Source: Oegoconia quadripuncta (taxonomy: Eukaryota; Arthropoda; Insecta; Lepidoptera; Autostichidae). Taken from it: a stretch of DNA of 64,000 nt. Below the pieces are notes generated by a model. That model saw only the letters and a program-made list of their open reading frames with translations, was not told the origin of the DNA and did not search any database. Each line of letters opens with the position of its first letter. The stretch's first letter is position 1. The translations under genes and the position numbers were made by a program. Below are positions 1 through 10,197 of this stretch, one piece after another. Location of the stretch: contig OX438744.1 in NCBI GenBank assembly GCA_949316235.1, forward strand, positions 372,001-436,000. Direction: 5' to 3'.

Positions 1-474
1 CATAATTTAAAACCACACTTTGTATTTATACAAGCCGGTGACTGCAACAAATTTAAAATTTACAACTCAAACAGCGTGGCAGCGCTTCATTTGCCCGCAT
101 TACGAATTTATACAAATGCATCTAAGCGAATCAGCGGGTGAAGACGTCTAGAGCTGCGCTAACAAAGCGCTCACCGTAACAACCCTATTAGCATGTAACA
201 ATGCGCGGATCACAATGCACCGGCACTAACTGTCGTTCTATTATGTACACAGTACACCGCTCCCGACAAGTTAACTCTATAAACTCCTCGATAGTCAACG
301 GCATTGGAAAACTAATGCCATCACTGTACACTACCACAGATAAGTTAGGTGAAGTGAATGTGGATGGAAATTGTGAAGTCCCAAATCTCTACACTGCACA
401 TTGCTCCGTACAAGTTGGAACCATTGGAGGTTGAAAAGGAACAACATTAGGAATATAGATCTAATGCTCTATTT
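1..474. other. Unassigned sequence, no gene recognised
   Basis: I see no known repeat family or conserved protein here. A 77-codon open frame on the plus strand (201-434) has no recognisable motif, and its composition resembles the flanks. It is probably fortuitous or part of an unidentified old repeat. Confidence 0.4.
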
Positions 475-555
475 TGACGACAGTGTAGTGGTTAGTGACC
501 CTGTCAGCGAAACCAACGGTTGCGGGTTCGAAACCCGCGAGGGGTAAATGTTTTC
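475..555 (+). repeat. tRNA-derived SINE head (type A), truncated
   Basis: This is a tRNA-like head with an A-box-like GTGTAGTGGTTAGTG and a consensus pol III B box, GGTTCGAAACC, at 525-535, followed by GCGAGGGGTAAATG. The same head recurs at 21,160 (minus), 27,946, 36,571, 37,652 (minus), 52,707 and 61,551 (minus). It breaks off about 20 bases after the B box, so only the head is kept. It is a mobile-element fragment and not a tRNA gene, because no anticodon-bearing cloverleaf is closed. Confidence 0.75.
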
Positions 556-619
556 TTAATCGGACCTACTGCGGAAATACATACGGCGATGTAATACCTA
601 CCTATCTATGCATAACATA

Positions 620-1345
620 CCCACTCTTCCAGATGCGCCCCGTCCCTCGCAGAGCCCTGACAGACAAGTAGCACTGTCCGCATAGCCGTTCCGATCTCTG
701 GTCTAATCCCACCCGTGGACTCAAGCACCATACCACAGACCGATTAATGTGGACGTGCCCTCTATATGAGGATGACAGGCGGCTGATGCTGCAGGGGATC
801 TGGGCTCATACCATGGGCCCATGGCCCATCGGGCACGGCGATCTCGTAGGGACGGAGGCAACCTTCTCACGGTTTAGGGGATATGCACACGCCTGGCACA
901 GAAAGCGAGCCCGGCTCGAGATAGAGGAAGGAACCCGAGACGGGACGCGACCGGAGATTGATCTGGCAGCCGGTTGAGGAAGCCTTATATAGTAACGTCA
1001 AGCCCCAGAAAGGGGAGAATTGGCCATAGGGACAAGGACAGAGAACTTAAAAAATTTGTCGAGAGTGAATTACCGGGAGATATATAATATATATACCGGG
1101 AAAGTGCCCCGAGCAAGTATCGGACGCACCTCTCATCGATTCGGCCCGTATAAGCAAGATGGTTGATAGGGCCATGGGAAGGTGGAGGGTTTGATCGAGT
1201 AACTGTGCGTGTGTGAAGTGATTGTGACCTAGCCAGCCTATGGCTATGTGATAGACCTGGATTTCCTAAAACCCTAAGTATCGGTAAAGTACCTAACATA
1301 GTGTTATTTTTTCGATTCCTCCCTTAAATATTATATTTATCCGGG
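620..1345 (+). pseudogene. Non-LTR retrotransposon 3' end: C-terminus of RT ORF plus 3' UTR
   Basis: The open frame ending at 977 reads TTDRLMWTCPLYEDDRRLML and later FSRFRGYAHAWHRKRARLE. This is the Cys/His-type C-terminal region that follows the reverse transcriptase and RNase-like part in R1/Jockey-group LINEs (pattern H-x-x-W-x-CPLY-x-D-x-R). Upstream of about 640 the frame is lost, so the element is heavily 5'-truncated. The stretch after the stop (978 to about 1345) is taken as its 3' UTR because no other repeat starts there. The TE origin is well supported. The clade is an inference from memory of insect LINE C-termini. Confidence 0.6.
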
Positions 1346-1349
1346 CCCA

Positions 1350-1515
1350 GTACCTTGACCCTACATGTTTGATGAATACGAATATTTATTCCCGAGTCAT
1401 GGATGTTTATATAAATATTTATGTGTGTTTATCCGTCATCTAGTATCCATAGCACAAGCTTTGCTTAGTTTGGGACTAGATGATTGGTGTAATTGTCCGA
1501 AATATGTATTTATTT
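1350..1515 (+). repeat. SINE type A, tail part only
   Basis: The stretch matches the body and tail of SINE A (GATGAATACGAA, TATTCCCGAGTCATGGATG, then GGGACTAGATGATTGGTG). It lacks the tRNA-like head with the A and B boxes. Compare 28,025-28,160, where the head and tail are together. Confidence 0.75.
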
Positions 1516-2520
1516 ATTGCTCATTATAATTACAGTTCCTCAGACTAGTTGGATTCAAAAATTAACACTACCGCAATTACACAGTCATTTATTTCGTCAG
1601 TCTTTGATTTCTCGGTTCAGAGGGATTTCTTAACTATTACACTGTTTTGGAGATCTTCTTAAAGATGCAGGATTGCTAGAAAATTAGCATTTTCAAGTAC
1701 ACGTGGCGCAGTCGCTTTACGTTTAAGGAAGTTAGGTCATTCTGGACGCTGATGACGCTGGGGTCTTGGTCGACTTGACAGCTGTGGTGGTGGTTATCGC
1801 AATATTGTGTAAAATAAAATATATTCGTGTCTAGGCATGTGTATATGTCGTTATGACCTATATATATATATACTATATAGTATGTATACATGTATATTAT
1901 TATTTTGTATGTCTATTTAATTATTGGACTACAAGTATGTGTACGGTTTGTATATTTATATAAAAAAAAGGACACAGACATATATTTATTTGACACCACT
2001 CTATAGCAACAACAATGTTAATAAAAACAAGAAAATTACTACAATATACAGAAACAGGGAGATTGTGAAATGCGGTGAGTGCAGTGTGATGTCAAAAATG
2101 GACTCCATCTCACCATATGCTGTAGCAATTGTTACAGCGCTGGTTTTCAGAGGAGCCCAACATCAAGAGCCTCCGACGCGATGCCGAAAGTTGTACTAGT
2201 TGTGCAAATCCATCCACATAACTAAATATAACAGTTGCATATTGATAAAATTAAACTGAATATTTATACAAGTATTTTATAAAATAATGACGAAGGAAAG
2301 AATAACATAAATATATGAAAGAGTAATAATGAGTATGCATGCGGGGTAAAAAGGCCGACTTATTGTTATTTTATGTTTATAATTCAGTGGATAACTGTCA
2401 TTGGCTTCCTGAATAGTATGGTTCAAGTATCATAATGTAAGATTAAATAAAGCTGTTGTTATCCCGAAAACAATATTAAAAAAATAACGTCTTTCTTACC
2501 TGCGACTGCGCCACGAGGGT
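1516..2520. other. AT-rich DNA without recognisable gene
   Basis: The open frames here (for example 1676-1891 minus and 1924-2199 plus) show no domain. TA-rich simple sequence lies at 1857-1905. Nothing here supports a gene. Confidence 0.4.
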
Positions 2521-2712
2521 CACTGAGCTTCATCATCATATCAGCCAATAGATGTCCACTGTTAAACATAGGCCTCTTACAATACAATACAATACAAATA
2601 CACTTTATTGCACAACAGATAAGAAAATACAGTTTCAGAAAAGTGGTAAGACTAGAATGTACAATTTGGCGACCTTATCACTAAAAGCGATCTCCTCCAG
2701 GCAACCTTTGGG
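2521..2712 (-). repeat. Two abutting LINE 3' ends (RTE-like, then ACAAT-tailed)
   Basis: Positions 2521-2577 carry the CATCATCATATCAGCC ... ATAGATGTCCACTG phrase, which is found at 3' ends of lepidopteran RTE-type LINEs (established by recall, not searched). Positions 2578-2712 begin with an (ACAAT)n tail and the inverted AATAAA, followed by the block GCGACCTTATCACTAAAAGC. The same second block recurs at 15,566-15,665 (minus) and partly at 16,340-16,400 (plus). Confidence 0.55.
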
Positions 2713-2718
2713 TATAAG

Positions 2719-2830
2719 ATAGATAGATCTTAGATAGATAGATAAACCGTTTATTTGCATATTACAGAAACACATACAAAAATATTCGACGCAACAATAA
2801 TTCTGCTTAGTGTCATTCTTACACAATGTA
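2719..2830 (-). repeat. LINE 3' end with GATA-type tail
   Basis: Read on the minus strand this gives a polyadenylation-like AAATAAACGG followed by a (TATC)n tail, the usual form of a non-LTR retrotransposon 3' end. No coding part remains. Confidence 0.45.
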
Positions 2831-3017
2831 GCCTTATTTCACAGTAATAAAAGTAACAACTAAAATTAAGTACAACTGTTACAACTTATAATAGAGTTGT
2901 ATGTGTATCTGTACCTTCTCTCTTGCCTCTTCTATAACGACCTCACATATCTATTATTTTAGGAATAGGTACTTTCCTATATTCCCGTGGCAATTACCTA
3001 CTCTTTGTATGTATACG
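2831..3017. other. No feature recognised
   Basis: AT-rich sequence between two LINE fragments. I see nothing here. Confidence 0.4.
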
Positions 3018-3366
3018 CTTTTATAATAAGGTTCCAGTAGACATTCAAAATATGCCTTTAAATAAATTTAAAGCAATCATAAAACAGAAATTATTAACAA
3101 AAGGCTATTATAACATCACTGACTATTTGAATGATAAGCAAGCATGGACATAGCTGTCTATTCGTATAATTATCAAATCGCAACCTATAATCTGTTTAAA
3201 AGAGCAACCCTAGAGTTTCTTGCTCGTTCTTCTCTGGGGAGTCAGCTTTGTGAATGAGCAGTAAATTTAAACTATAATGTAATATTAATATTAATAGTGA
3301 CGTTTTCAAGTGATAATTTTATCCTATGAAATAAAAATATTTTGATTTGATTTTGATTTTGATTTT
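3018..3366 (+). pseudogene. 5'-truncated CR1/Jockey-type LINE: ORF2 end, 3' UTR, GATTTT tail
   Basis: The translation reads FYNKVPVDIQNMPLNKFK and ends in DYLNDKQAWT-stop at about 3150. This matches the last residues of the full-length LINE ORF2 at 41,917-44,823 (FFNKVPVDIQNLPFNKFK, DYLDDKQSWT). The 3' UTR holds the family block GAGTTTCTTGCTCGTTCTTC, an AATAAA and a (GATTTT)n tail. It is more diverged than the copy at 12.1 kb, so it is an older insertion or a different subfamily. Confidence 0.8.
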
Positions 3367-3372
3367 ACAACA

Positions 3373-3491
3373 TTTAGAATCAATTTTGACTCATAGCTCA
3401 GTGATTTAGAATCAGTTTTGACGCATAGCTCAGTGATTTAGAATCAGTTTTGACTCATAGCTCAGTGATTTAGAATCAGTTTTGACTCATA
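3373..3491. repeat. 32-bp minisatellite, about 3.7 copies
   Basis: The unit GATTTAGAATCAGTTTTGAC...TCATAGCTCAGT (32 bases) is repeated head to tail, with one C/G variant (GACGCATAG against GACTCATAG) and a slightly divergent first copy. It directly follows the LINE tail, so it may have expanded from the tail/target junction. Confidence 0.9.
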
Positions 3492-3984
3492 TTATTTTGA
3501 ATACATTTTACGTTCCGGCTTATGGGTAATTCAATTTGTATTGCATGCTATTTCATTGTTAATCAGTGTTTACGTAATATCAGATTATTTTTTAGTATTA
3601 AGGGACATTTATTGATTGATAATTATACCCACCTATATTAAATTTCAAATGACATGGTACGTAATAATCCTATAGTGTAAGTTGGGAGTATAAATGAATT
3701 GAATTGTTTGAAATTCAGTTACGCATAGTAACAGATAATATAGTATACCAGTAATTATTATGATAATTGACAATACGTGTTTTTCCACGGTTGTCGCGAA
3801 TGTCGCGCTCTATCGGGATGTAAATAGTACACGCGCGATATGCATACATGATGCGACATGCTCCAGCGATTACAGGTAAGTATTATTGGGGACAGAATTT
3901 GGAATTGAATTCGGTTAAAATGAATCACTAGTTCAGCCCGAGGCTTCGTCTGCGTGAAATTTCATTTATAATAAGTATTTATTT
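3492..3984. other. Unassigned DNA with a CpG-containing block
   Basis: There is no gene. A CpG-rich stretch (3,780-3,880) ends in ACAGGTAAGTATT, a strong consensus splice-donor string, but no coding exon can be read before it. It could be a non-coding exon or chance. Confidence 0.3.
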
Positions 3985-4130
3985 ACAAAAAAAAAATGTA
4001 TTTATGTAGTATATCAACCATCTGGTATTCACAACACCAGTCTATAGTTGCTTACTGTGGAACTACATGGCGCTGTGTGTACGTCTTAAGGATATTTATT
4101 ATTTTATTATTATTTATTATTAAACAACTT
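3985..4130 (+). repeat. SINE type C, tail part
   Basis: The sequence runs CATCTGGTATTCACAACACC ... TGGCGCTGTGTGTACGTC. It matches the 3' body of SINE C seen complete at 31,464-31,715, but the tRNA-like head is missing. Confidence 0.7.
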
Positions 4131-4139
4131 TATCGTGGA

Positions 4140-4275
4140 GGTTTGTTTATCTAAGAACTACCTACTTAATAGGGATAAAAAAATATCCCGTCTTAATCCA
4201 GGGTATATTCTACCTATGTACAAAATTTCATCCAAATCCGTTCCGCCGTATGGCCGTTATTGAGCAACGATTTCA
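4140..4275 (+). repeat. Dispersed repeat with ATTTCATCCAAATCCGTTC motif
   Basis: The blocks TTAATCCAGGGTATATTCTA and ATTTCATCCAAATCCGTTC recur at 5,760-5,960, 16,500-16,600, 27,880-27,940, 31,390-31,450, 36,505-36,560 and 52,645-52,695. The family is not identified. It is non-coding and very common in Lepidoptera by recall. Confidence 0.55.
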
Positions 4276-4435
4276 ACTTCAAAATGATTTTTTTATTCAT
4301 TAGCACACGTCTTTACTGAATATCTGATCGAGGTAGTTTTGGTGTATCCAACCGACTGTTTTCCTCAATACATTCCTGTCCCTCGCACTTTTAATGTCCC
4401 GTTTTATTCAGCTTCCCACATTCATTTTATGATTT

Positions 4436-4752
4436 AGGCGTTCATCGTCATCAGTCCATAAACATCCCACTGCAGGGATATACCTAGACCCTACCTTGTA
4501 TTGTAGGAGTATGGGCCATAGTCCACCACATTGACCCAATACGGGTTGGGAACTTCACATGCTTTCCAATTTTTATTTCTCAAGCAAGCAGGTTTCCTCA
4601 CGATGTTTTCCTTCACCGTTTAAGAGCAGTCGGATAAATGCACATAAGTAATAAAATTACATTTAAAAACTCAGTGGTCCTTGGCCTGTCTGGGAATCGA
4701 ACCCGGACCACCCAAATTGGGTCCGTGTCTCCTCCATTGAGCCACCGACGTT
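4436..4752 (-). repeat. RTE-like LINE 3' end
   Basis: On the minus strand the stretch contains the phrases GGTGAAGGAAAACATCGTGAG, CCCGTATTGGGTCAATGTGG and TGGACTATGGCCCATA, then a short 3' block. This is the usual lepidopteran RTE 3' region (recall). It also includes a GAACCCGGACCACC segment, so a small second repeat may be fused to it. Confidence 0.55.
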
Positions 4753-5507
4753 TACGCGTTAACACGAATAAATAAAATAAAAGTATTTATTCATCACAAA
4801 AACAAGCATACATAGAATCGAGAACCACAGTATTGTGATGAATGGGTAGGGACTCAGCATGCTTCAATTGTTACGTACAGATTTCGACTTACAATATTCT
4901 TCCAAATATATCTTCAAGGTCAATTACGTCATAACGACAGAATGAATCCAAGACAGCAACAAGTGAAGAGAAAATTAAAATTCATTTTATTCGTTATTCA
5001 TATTTCAATTGGTCGTTCACGACGGGAATGTTAAAGCTAAGAGGCGTTTCGTTTTGAGGCCGATTGGGATTCATTGCGAGACTAGGCAGTGACGTGGCGC
5101 TCCTTTGACAGCGACTTCACTTCCCGCTCTGCGCTGTCCGTTACTCCTATAATGCGCACAAAGGGATCGGTTTGATTGGATTTGAGGCAACAAGGCACAA
5201 TCGAGCCATCCTTGTGGCTTCAACAAATCGCTTGGAAATAACGGGTTTATTTAGACTAATTCACAAATTGCTTAAGTTGTGTCAATCCACATTCAGTGCT
5301 CGTGTTTTATACGATTGAGGTAAGCGCGTGGAAATTGAGACGTGCTCTCGATATTGTATGTCATCATTAAATCGTGAACTTTGAATATCAATTTAATTCG
5401 TAGCTTTTAATGGTAAGTCATATAAAGTTACTTAATTTATCCGCGGCTTGTGCAATTTACGTCTGAAGAGTTTCAGTTACCGACGGTCTTCATTATGAAA
5501 TTGGTAT
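4753..5507. other. Apparently unique sequence, possible non-coding exon
   Basis: I recognise no repeat and no protein. Positions 5,040-5,330 are richer in GC and CpG than their surroundings and end in ATTGAGGTAAGCGCG, which fits a splice donor. A host 5' UTR exon or a conserved non-coding element is possible but unproved. Confidence 0.3.
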
Positions 5508-5960
5508 TTACCCGACTTCTATAGGGGGTAATGTGTTTCGGGTGAATGTGTAATATATTTCTGTTATCGACTGTAGTCTAAACATCTTGACCAGTTTTCT
5601 TCTTCTTTTCGTATCGATGGCAGGAACCAGCAAACTGTCAATTTTTTTTTTAAGTTTTGAAGCCCAGTTTTAAAATTCAAAGTGTTGTAAAATTTGTTGG
5701 GATGTTCAAAGTGTCATGGGAAATATTTATTTGTTACTAGGTTTATTTAGGTTTAGGAATAACTTTATCGCGGATATGTTTAATTTGTTTATCCCGCGGA
5801 AAGTACTCACTTTATTGGGATAAAAAATATGCTATCTCTTAATCCAGGGCATGTTCTATATACACATCAAATTTCATCGAAATCCAATCATCCGTTTCGC
5901 CGTAATTGTGCAACAAACAGACATCCAAACAATCGCATTTAGTCAGATTTACATAAGGGC
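5508..5960 (+). repeat. Two fragments of dispersed non-coding repeats
   Basis: Positions 5,508-5,560 carry the TACCCGACTT...GGGGGTAATGTGTTTCG motif, also at 26,875-26,915 and its array paralogues. Positions 5,760-5,960 carry the ATCCAGGG...ATTTCATCGAAATCC motif described at 4,140. No coding potential. Confidence 0.45.
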
Positions 5961-6379
5961 TATTAAACAGGTAGCAACAACCATACTAAACCACGGAAAC
6001 TATAAAGAGTCCATCTACAATTCCCCTCGTACCACTAGATAGTAGCAAACGAATTATAAAACGCCCGAATTTGCCAACTACGGTCTGAAACGGCCGGGGT
6101 AATCGACACATATGGCGACTATCTCTTGTATCAAGGGAGGTGGCATATTAACCTCGTTTGAACCTATATTCACTCTGCACAGGGGCATCAGATAGAGGCC
6201 TATATTTTGTTAGAGATTGAATAATAATGACAGGATTTGTTAAGATCTTTCAAATTAAATCTTAACAATCGCCTATGTACAATTTGTTGCTATCTTCAGG
6301 ATCCATATAAATCAAATATCGAACTGTTTGTGTTTACGTATGCAGTGGATGGAGATAGGATGACCATATTCTGTTTGGA
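5961..6379. other. No feature recognised
   Basis: I see no gene or named repeat here. Confidence 0.35.
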
Positions 6380-6600
6380 ACAGTGGTTGGAAACCCTAAC
6401 TGTTATACCAAAAGGTTACGTGTTCGAATCCCGCTAGGGGCATATGTTTGTATGGTGAATACCGACACGTGTACCCGAGTTATGGATGATTAAAAAATGT
6501 ATTTGTGTAATATATCAAGCATCTGGTATCCATAATACAAACCTAACGGGGAACTAGATGGCGGTGTGCGTATGTCCAAGAATATGATGACGATAGATGC
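6380..6600 (+). repeat. tRNA-derived SINE type C
   Basis: The tRNA-like head contains the B box GTTCGAATCCC near 6,422. It is followed by the GGCATATGTTTGTATGGTGAA body and the CATCTGGTATCCATAATAC ... ACTAGATGGCG 3' part. The A-box region is altered (GAACAGTGGTTGGAAACC). Confidence 0.75.
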
Positions 6601-7514
6601 TATGCTGTTGCAGTCGGCTAAAAACCGGGTGTTTTTACTTCCAGAGAGTTTTTCTCGTTCCTCGGCTTCAAAACATTCTGAATATGATTACACTTATATG
6701 AATCTATTTTGCCTCCTTCCCCAGTTCATATCGCATGTATCGCAGAATAGCAACACGGGTCGTATTGTTGGCAAATTCGTGTAATCTCGTTCGGCTGGGA
6801 GCGGCTAACGACGCGGGGAGATAGCACATCATTCGATTTTACGCTCTCAGATAGCAAAGGCATTTCTGAATACGACTCGACATAATTTACCACTATTTGT
6901 TGAATTGCAATATTTTACAGACGTCAGTTTTAGATTGATTTCACAACCGAACCAATTTGCCGTTTGTTAGTGTCTATCTCTTAGGAGATGAGAGATTTTT
7001 TGAGATTAGAATTGATCAGTATGAAAAAAGGTGACCTTATAAGGTTCTAAAAAAATATTTTGTAGTACACTTAAATTACTTCAAACGTTATGAAAACATT
7101 ATGTAGGTATGTAAGTATCTTTCCTATCCTATCCTTCGGATGGATATGGCCTGTCGGTCGGCCGGTGATGTCGACTCGAAAGTATCCTATGAAAAAAAAG
7201 GTAATGTAAGTATGTCACTATTTTATATTTTCCTGACATAATCTACATTCATTTACGTAAGTATACTGATAGAAAGAAAATGTTTTTATTTGACACAATT
7301 ATTGCTTAGTTCAATTAGTACAATATGAAATGGTGGGTAATGTCGTTATATTGGACTCCCTAGAGCCCGGTGACGCGACGCTGGTACTCTGTGGACACTG
7401 GAGGACGATGACTGGAGAGTATAATACCGCACAGTACATGTAAGTATGCAACAATAAAATTTCAAGTGCTCGCAGTTATTTTGCTAATAAAATATAAAAG
7501 AAAATAAAAATTAA
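6601..7514. other. No gene recognised
   Basis: A CpG-rich block at 6,785-6,830 and ordinary AT-rich DNA elsewhere. No domain is visible in any frame. Confidence 0.35.
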
Positions 7515-7760
7515 ATATCCTTAGACATACACACAGCGCCATCTTGTTCGAAAGTAAGCAACTATAGGCTTGTGTTGCGGATACCAGATGGTTGATATAC
7601 TACATAAATACATTTGTTTTGTAAATAAATACTTATTATAAATGAAAATATCCATAACTCGGGTACAAATGTCCGTATTCATCACACAAACATGTGCCCT
7701 TAGCGGGATTCGTACTCGCAACCTTTTGGCATAGTGGCCACTACACCAAACAGGTCGTCT
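7515..7760 (-). repeat. tRNA-derived SINE type C
   Basis: On the minus strand this is a near-complete copy: head, body (GATGAATACGGACATTTGTA), a TTTATAATAAGTATTTATTT linker, ATCTGGTATCCGCAACAC and a terminal GGCGCTGTGTGTATGTC. The B box is mutated (GAGTACGAATCCC). The open frame 7521-7781 is a by-product of this SINE. Confidence 0.8.
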
Positions 7761-7949
7761 AATAAAGTGGTACAATGGCATTTCAATGGATTTACGAAAG
7801 GGTAATTTGTTATAAGCATTTAAAGAAAAAAAGAACTTAACCCAATAGGGTTAGATAAGTGGGTAGTACTATAATGAGAGGCGCAATGCTAATCCAATAT
7901 ATTATTTACGAAATATTTAATTATTGAAAATAATAAAAAAATAAAATAC

Positions 7950-8262
7950 CTCCTCCGTGGCTCAATGTAAACAACATTGGGTTTACGATTCGGAGGTCGC
8001 GGGTTCGATCCCCAGCGGGGTACTGTTTAAATACTCGGTTTGGTTGGTGGTAGGGCATTTCAAATGTCTAGCTACCACCTTCTTATCTAAATCTGCCGCC
8101 AAGCAGCAATGTTAATAGCATTATTGTGTTCCGGTTGTCAGAGATAAGATAGCCAGTCCCCCAAATGTGTTGGGGTTTCCGGGTCCACCTTCGACCTCAT
8201 CTTCACTTAACATCAGGTGTAATTGAGGTCAAGTACCAACCCGTTGTGCATATAAAAAAAAA
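7950..8262 (+). repeat. tRNA-derived SINE type B, near full length
   Basis: The head is CTCCGTGGCTCAATG with the B box GGTTCGATCCC at 8,002-8,012. The body is TCGGTTTGGTTGGTGGTAGG, TTGTCAGAGATAAGATAGCC, TCTTCACTTAACATCAGGTG, and it ends in an A-rich tail. I use it as the reference for this family, which recurs more than a dozen times in the window. Confidence 0.9.
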
Positions 8263-8804
8263 TTGCGTTGCTAATAATTGTACCCAGGACGTCAGTGATC
8301 ACTATCCTTGATGCAAGTTGTAATGAAACTAATCTATCGCTTATTTCCCATGTCATACATGCTGCTGCTTACCCACAGTAAAACAAAACCCCTTTTGTGT
8401 CAGCACAGGGATCTGATTCCGTAAGTCTAGCCGCATCGGTGACCGGCCGCAGCCGCTCGTTATTGGCGTTTTAATTAAAACAATCGAACGGCGCCGAGCG
8501 CGAATTCGGCCGAATGAAAAATGCGCTCAGAGCGACGCGAATAGAACAATGGGAACGTGTCGCGATTTAAATTCTTACAACGAGCTCAGAAATGGAGGCT
8601 GTTTATTTTATTTTCGATCCGCATTCCGAATTGTCGAAATTAATTCGCAGCTATTTGTTCGCTAATTAGTCTTCGGCTGTTTTATTTGGCTAAGGCCGTG
8701 ATGATTGTTTTATTCTGTCACAAGTTCTACCTTCTTATCAGACGAAGTGACATAAGAAATTGTGACGAGCAAACACCTGTCAGAGGAAATCATTTGGGGC
8801 ATGA
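8263..8804. other. Apparently unique, CpG-rich segment
   Basis: Positions 8,440-8,660 are CpG-rich with homeodomain-like AT cores (TTTTAATTAAAAC, AATTAATTCGC) and match no repeat elsewhere in the window. There is no open frame of note. It is a candidate conserved non-coding or regulatory block, with no direct evidence of function. Confidence 0.3.
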
Positions 8805-9165
8805 CGTCAACAACGTCCTGTGTTCAATTTGTAATGTCTATAACAATATATAATAAATTGCCTGACCTATTAAAAAATGAAACCAATGACAATTCTTTTA
8901 TTAAAAAATCGAAGCAATTTTTAATTATAAAATGTTATTATACAATTGACGAATATTTAAATGATAAACTAATTATGAATTAATGTTTTAATATAAAAAA
9001 GGTAATTTAATATAAATATGTTATAAAGCTCCGTAAAAATCGTCCTCCTCTCTCCAAATTGTTGTGCCCGACAGGGTCCATAATGAACCATTGTTTTTTT
9101 TTAATGACCACCTGTACACACATTATGGCATGCAATAAAGAATTGAATTGAATTGAATTTAGTAA
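8805..9165 (+). pseudogene. 5'-truncated LINE: last codons, 3' UTR and TTGAA-type tail
   Basis: The frame reads IYNKLPDLLKNETNDNSFIK and ends CYYTIDEYLNDKLIMN-stop at 8983. This is the C-terminal pattern of CR1/L2/Daphne-like ORF2 proteins and is only distantly similar to the 41.9-kb LINE. The 3' UTR ends with GCAATAAAGAATTGAATTGA, a polyadenylation signal running into a five-base tandem tail. It belongs to a different family from the GATTTT-tailed LINE. Confidence 0.7.
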
Positions 9166-9344
9166 TGTCTTCAAGATACTGTTGGCACTGCCATGGCGCT
9201 GTAGCACGTTGACCATGTTCGCGGAGGCTTCTACAATCACATGAAAGAAAGCGGTCTCTTTGCTAGAGCGCTTGCACGGTAATAACAACAGTATTCTGAA
9301 AATGAACGCTGCCATATGAAAGAAAGAAAGAGAATACTATTTTT

Positions 9345-9790
9345 TTTCGTTTTGTTCTCTCCTTTTGGAGAAGGCAAAGGGATCTAAGCCCATAATAGTC
9401 AAGTCTTATTTTTCTTATTTCTTCAGTTTATAAGTCAGTCTCAGTCAAAACAAGTAATTCGTCGTATACAGAGTCTAGTCACGGTCAAGTCATTCTTCAG
9501 TAAAGTGGCAGAATGCTTTACAAAAAAATTTGGCGGCTCCTTGTGGGAACCCGAAAGCTTCGTTACGCACTTTAATTTACACTTCCCTTCACTTGTACAC
9601 CATCACTAACTTTTGCTGCACAATATTCTGCCATTGCTTCAAAAGTCAGAATGCAAAAATTATAAGAATTATAAACAAAAATGCTACTTCACTCGCCGAG
9701 ATCCCGAAAGTTTATTCACTACTTAAAACACATAACATATCGAACTGCCCTTTCCAGAGACACTGGTTGGAGACAGTACTTGTCTGAAAA
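9345..9790 (+). repeat. Diverged copy of the array module X/T junction
   Basis: The sequence from CTCTCCTTTTGGAGAAGGC through GGGAACCCGAAAGCTTCG to CACTCGCCGAGATCCCG is clearly homologous to 38,930-39,260 and 62,850-63,180. It has several indels, including an extra 20-base stretch near 9,620. No protein domain is recognised in its open frames (9530-9787, 9681-9869). Confidence 0.75.
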
Positions 9791-9984
9791 AATATATCTA
9801 TATATCACAATTATAACTACGTATATCTACTCACTATTGTTACTAACACACACGATGTTATATATTTGACGGCGTTGTGGGTGTGTGTGTGAGTTTAGTC
9901 TACGTATCTCAGTAATGCGTGGTCCGATTTGAATATAGTTTTTTTATATGAAAAACTAAACTAGGAGACGGATTCTTTACCACA

Positions 9985-10100
9985 TGTGATGGAATTCGCT
10001 TAGGCCGTTTCGACGATATTTAGCTTTTAACACTATCTTCTGGTCTAGGTCTACCTGGACGATATAACTATTTGTTCCGTCAATGTTGTCGGATGTTTTG
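9985..10100 (+). repeat. Diverged module X fragment with LINE-free site
   Basis: GATATTTAGCTTTTAACACT and GTCTACCTGGACG match 38,065-38,130 and 38,471-38,500. Here they are joined without the reversed LINE fragment that interrupts module X at 38,136-38,468. The uninterrupted target TAGGTC (10,046-10,051) corresponds to the duplicated TAGATC there. Confidence 0.7.
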
Positions 10101-10197
10101 TAAAGTTTCAATTTATAGTAATTAAAATTATTTTTAAGAGCAAGGACCGAATAGGCAGCAGCTTGATTGGGGGCGGAGTTCCTTGTAATTAATCTGA

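Noticed and set aside
747..977. 76-codon frame as a host gene
   Set aside because: The CPLYEDDRRLML and FSRFRGYAHAW patterns place it at the C-terminus of a non-LTR retrotransposon protein.
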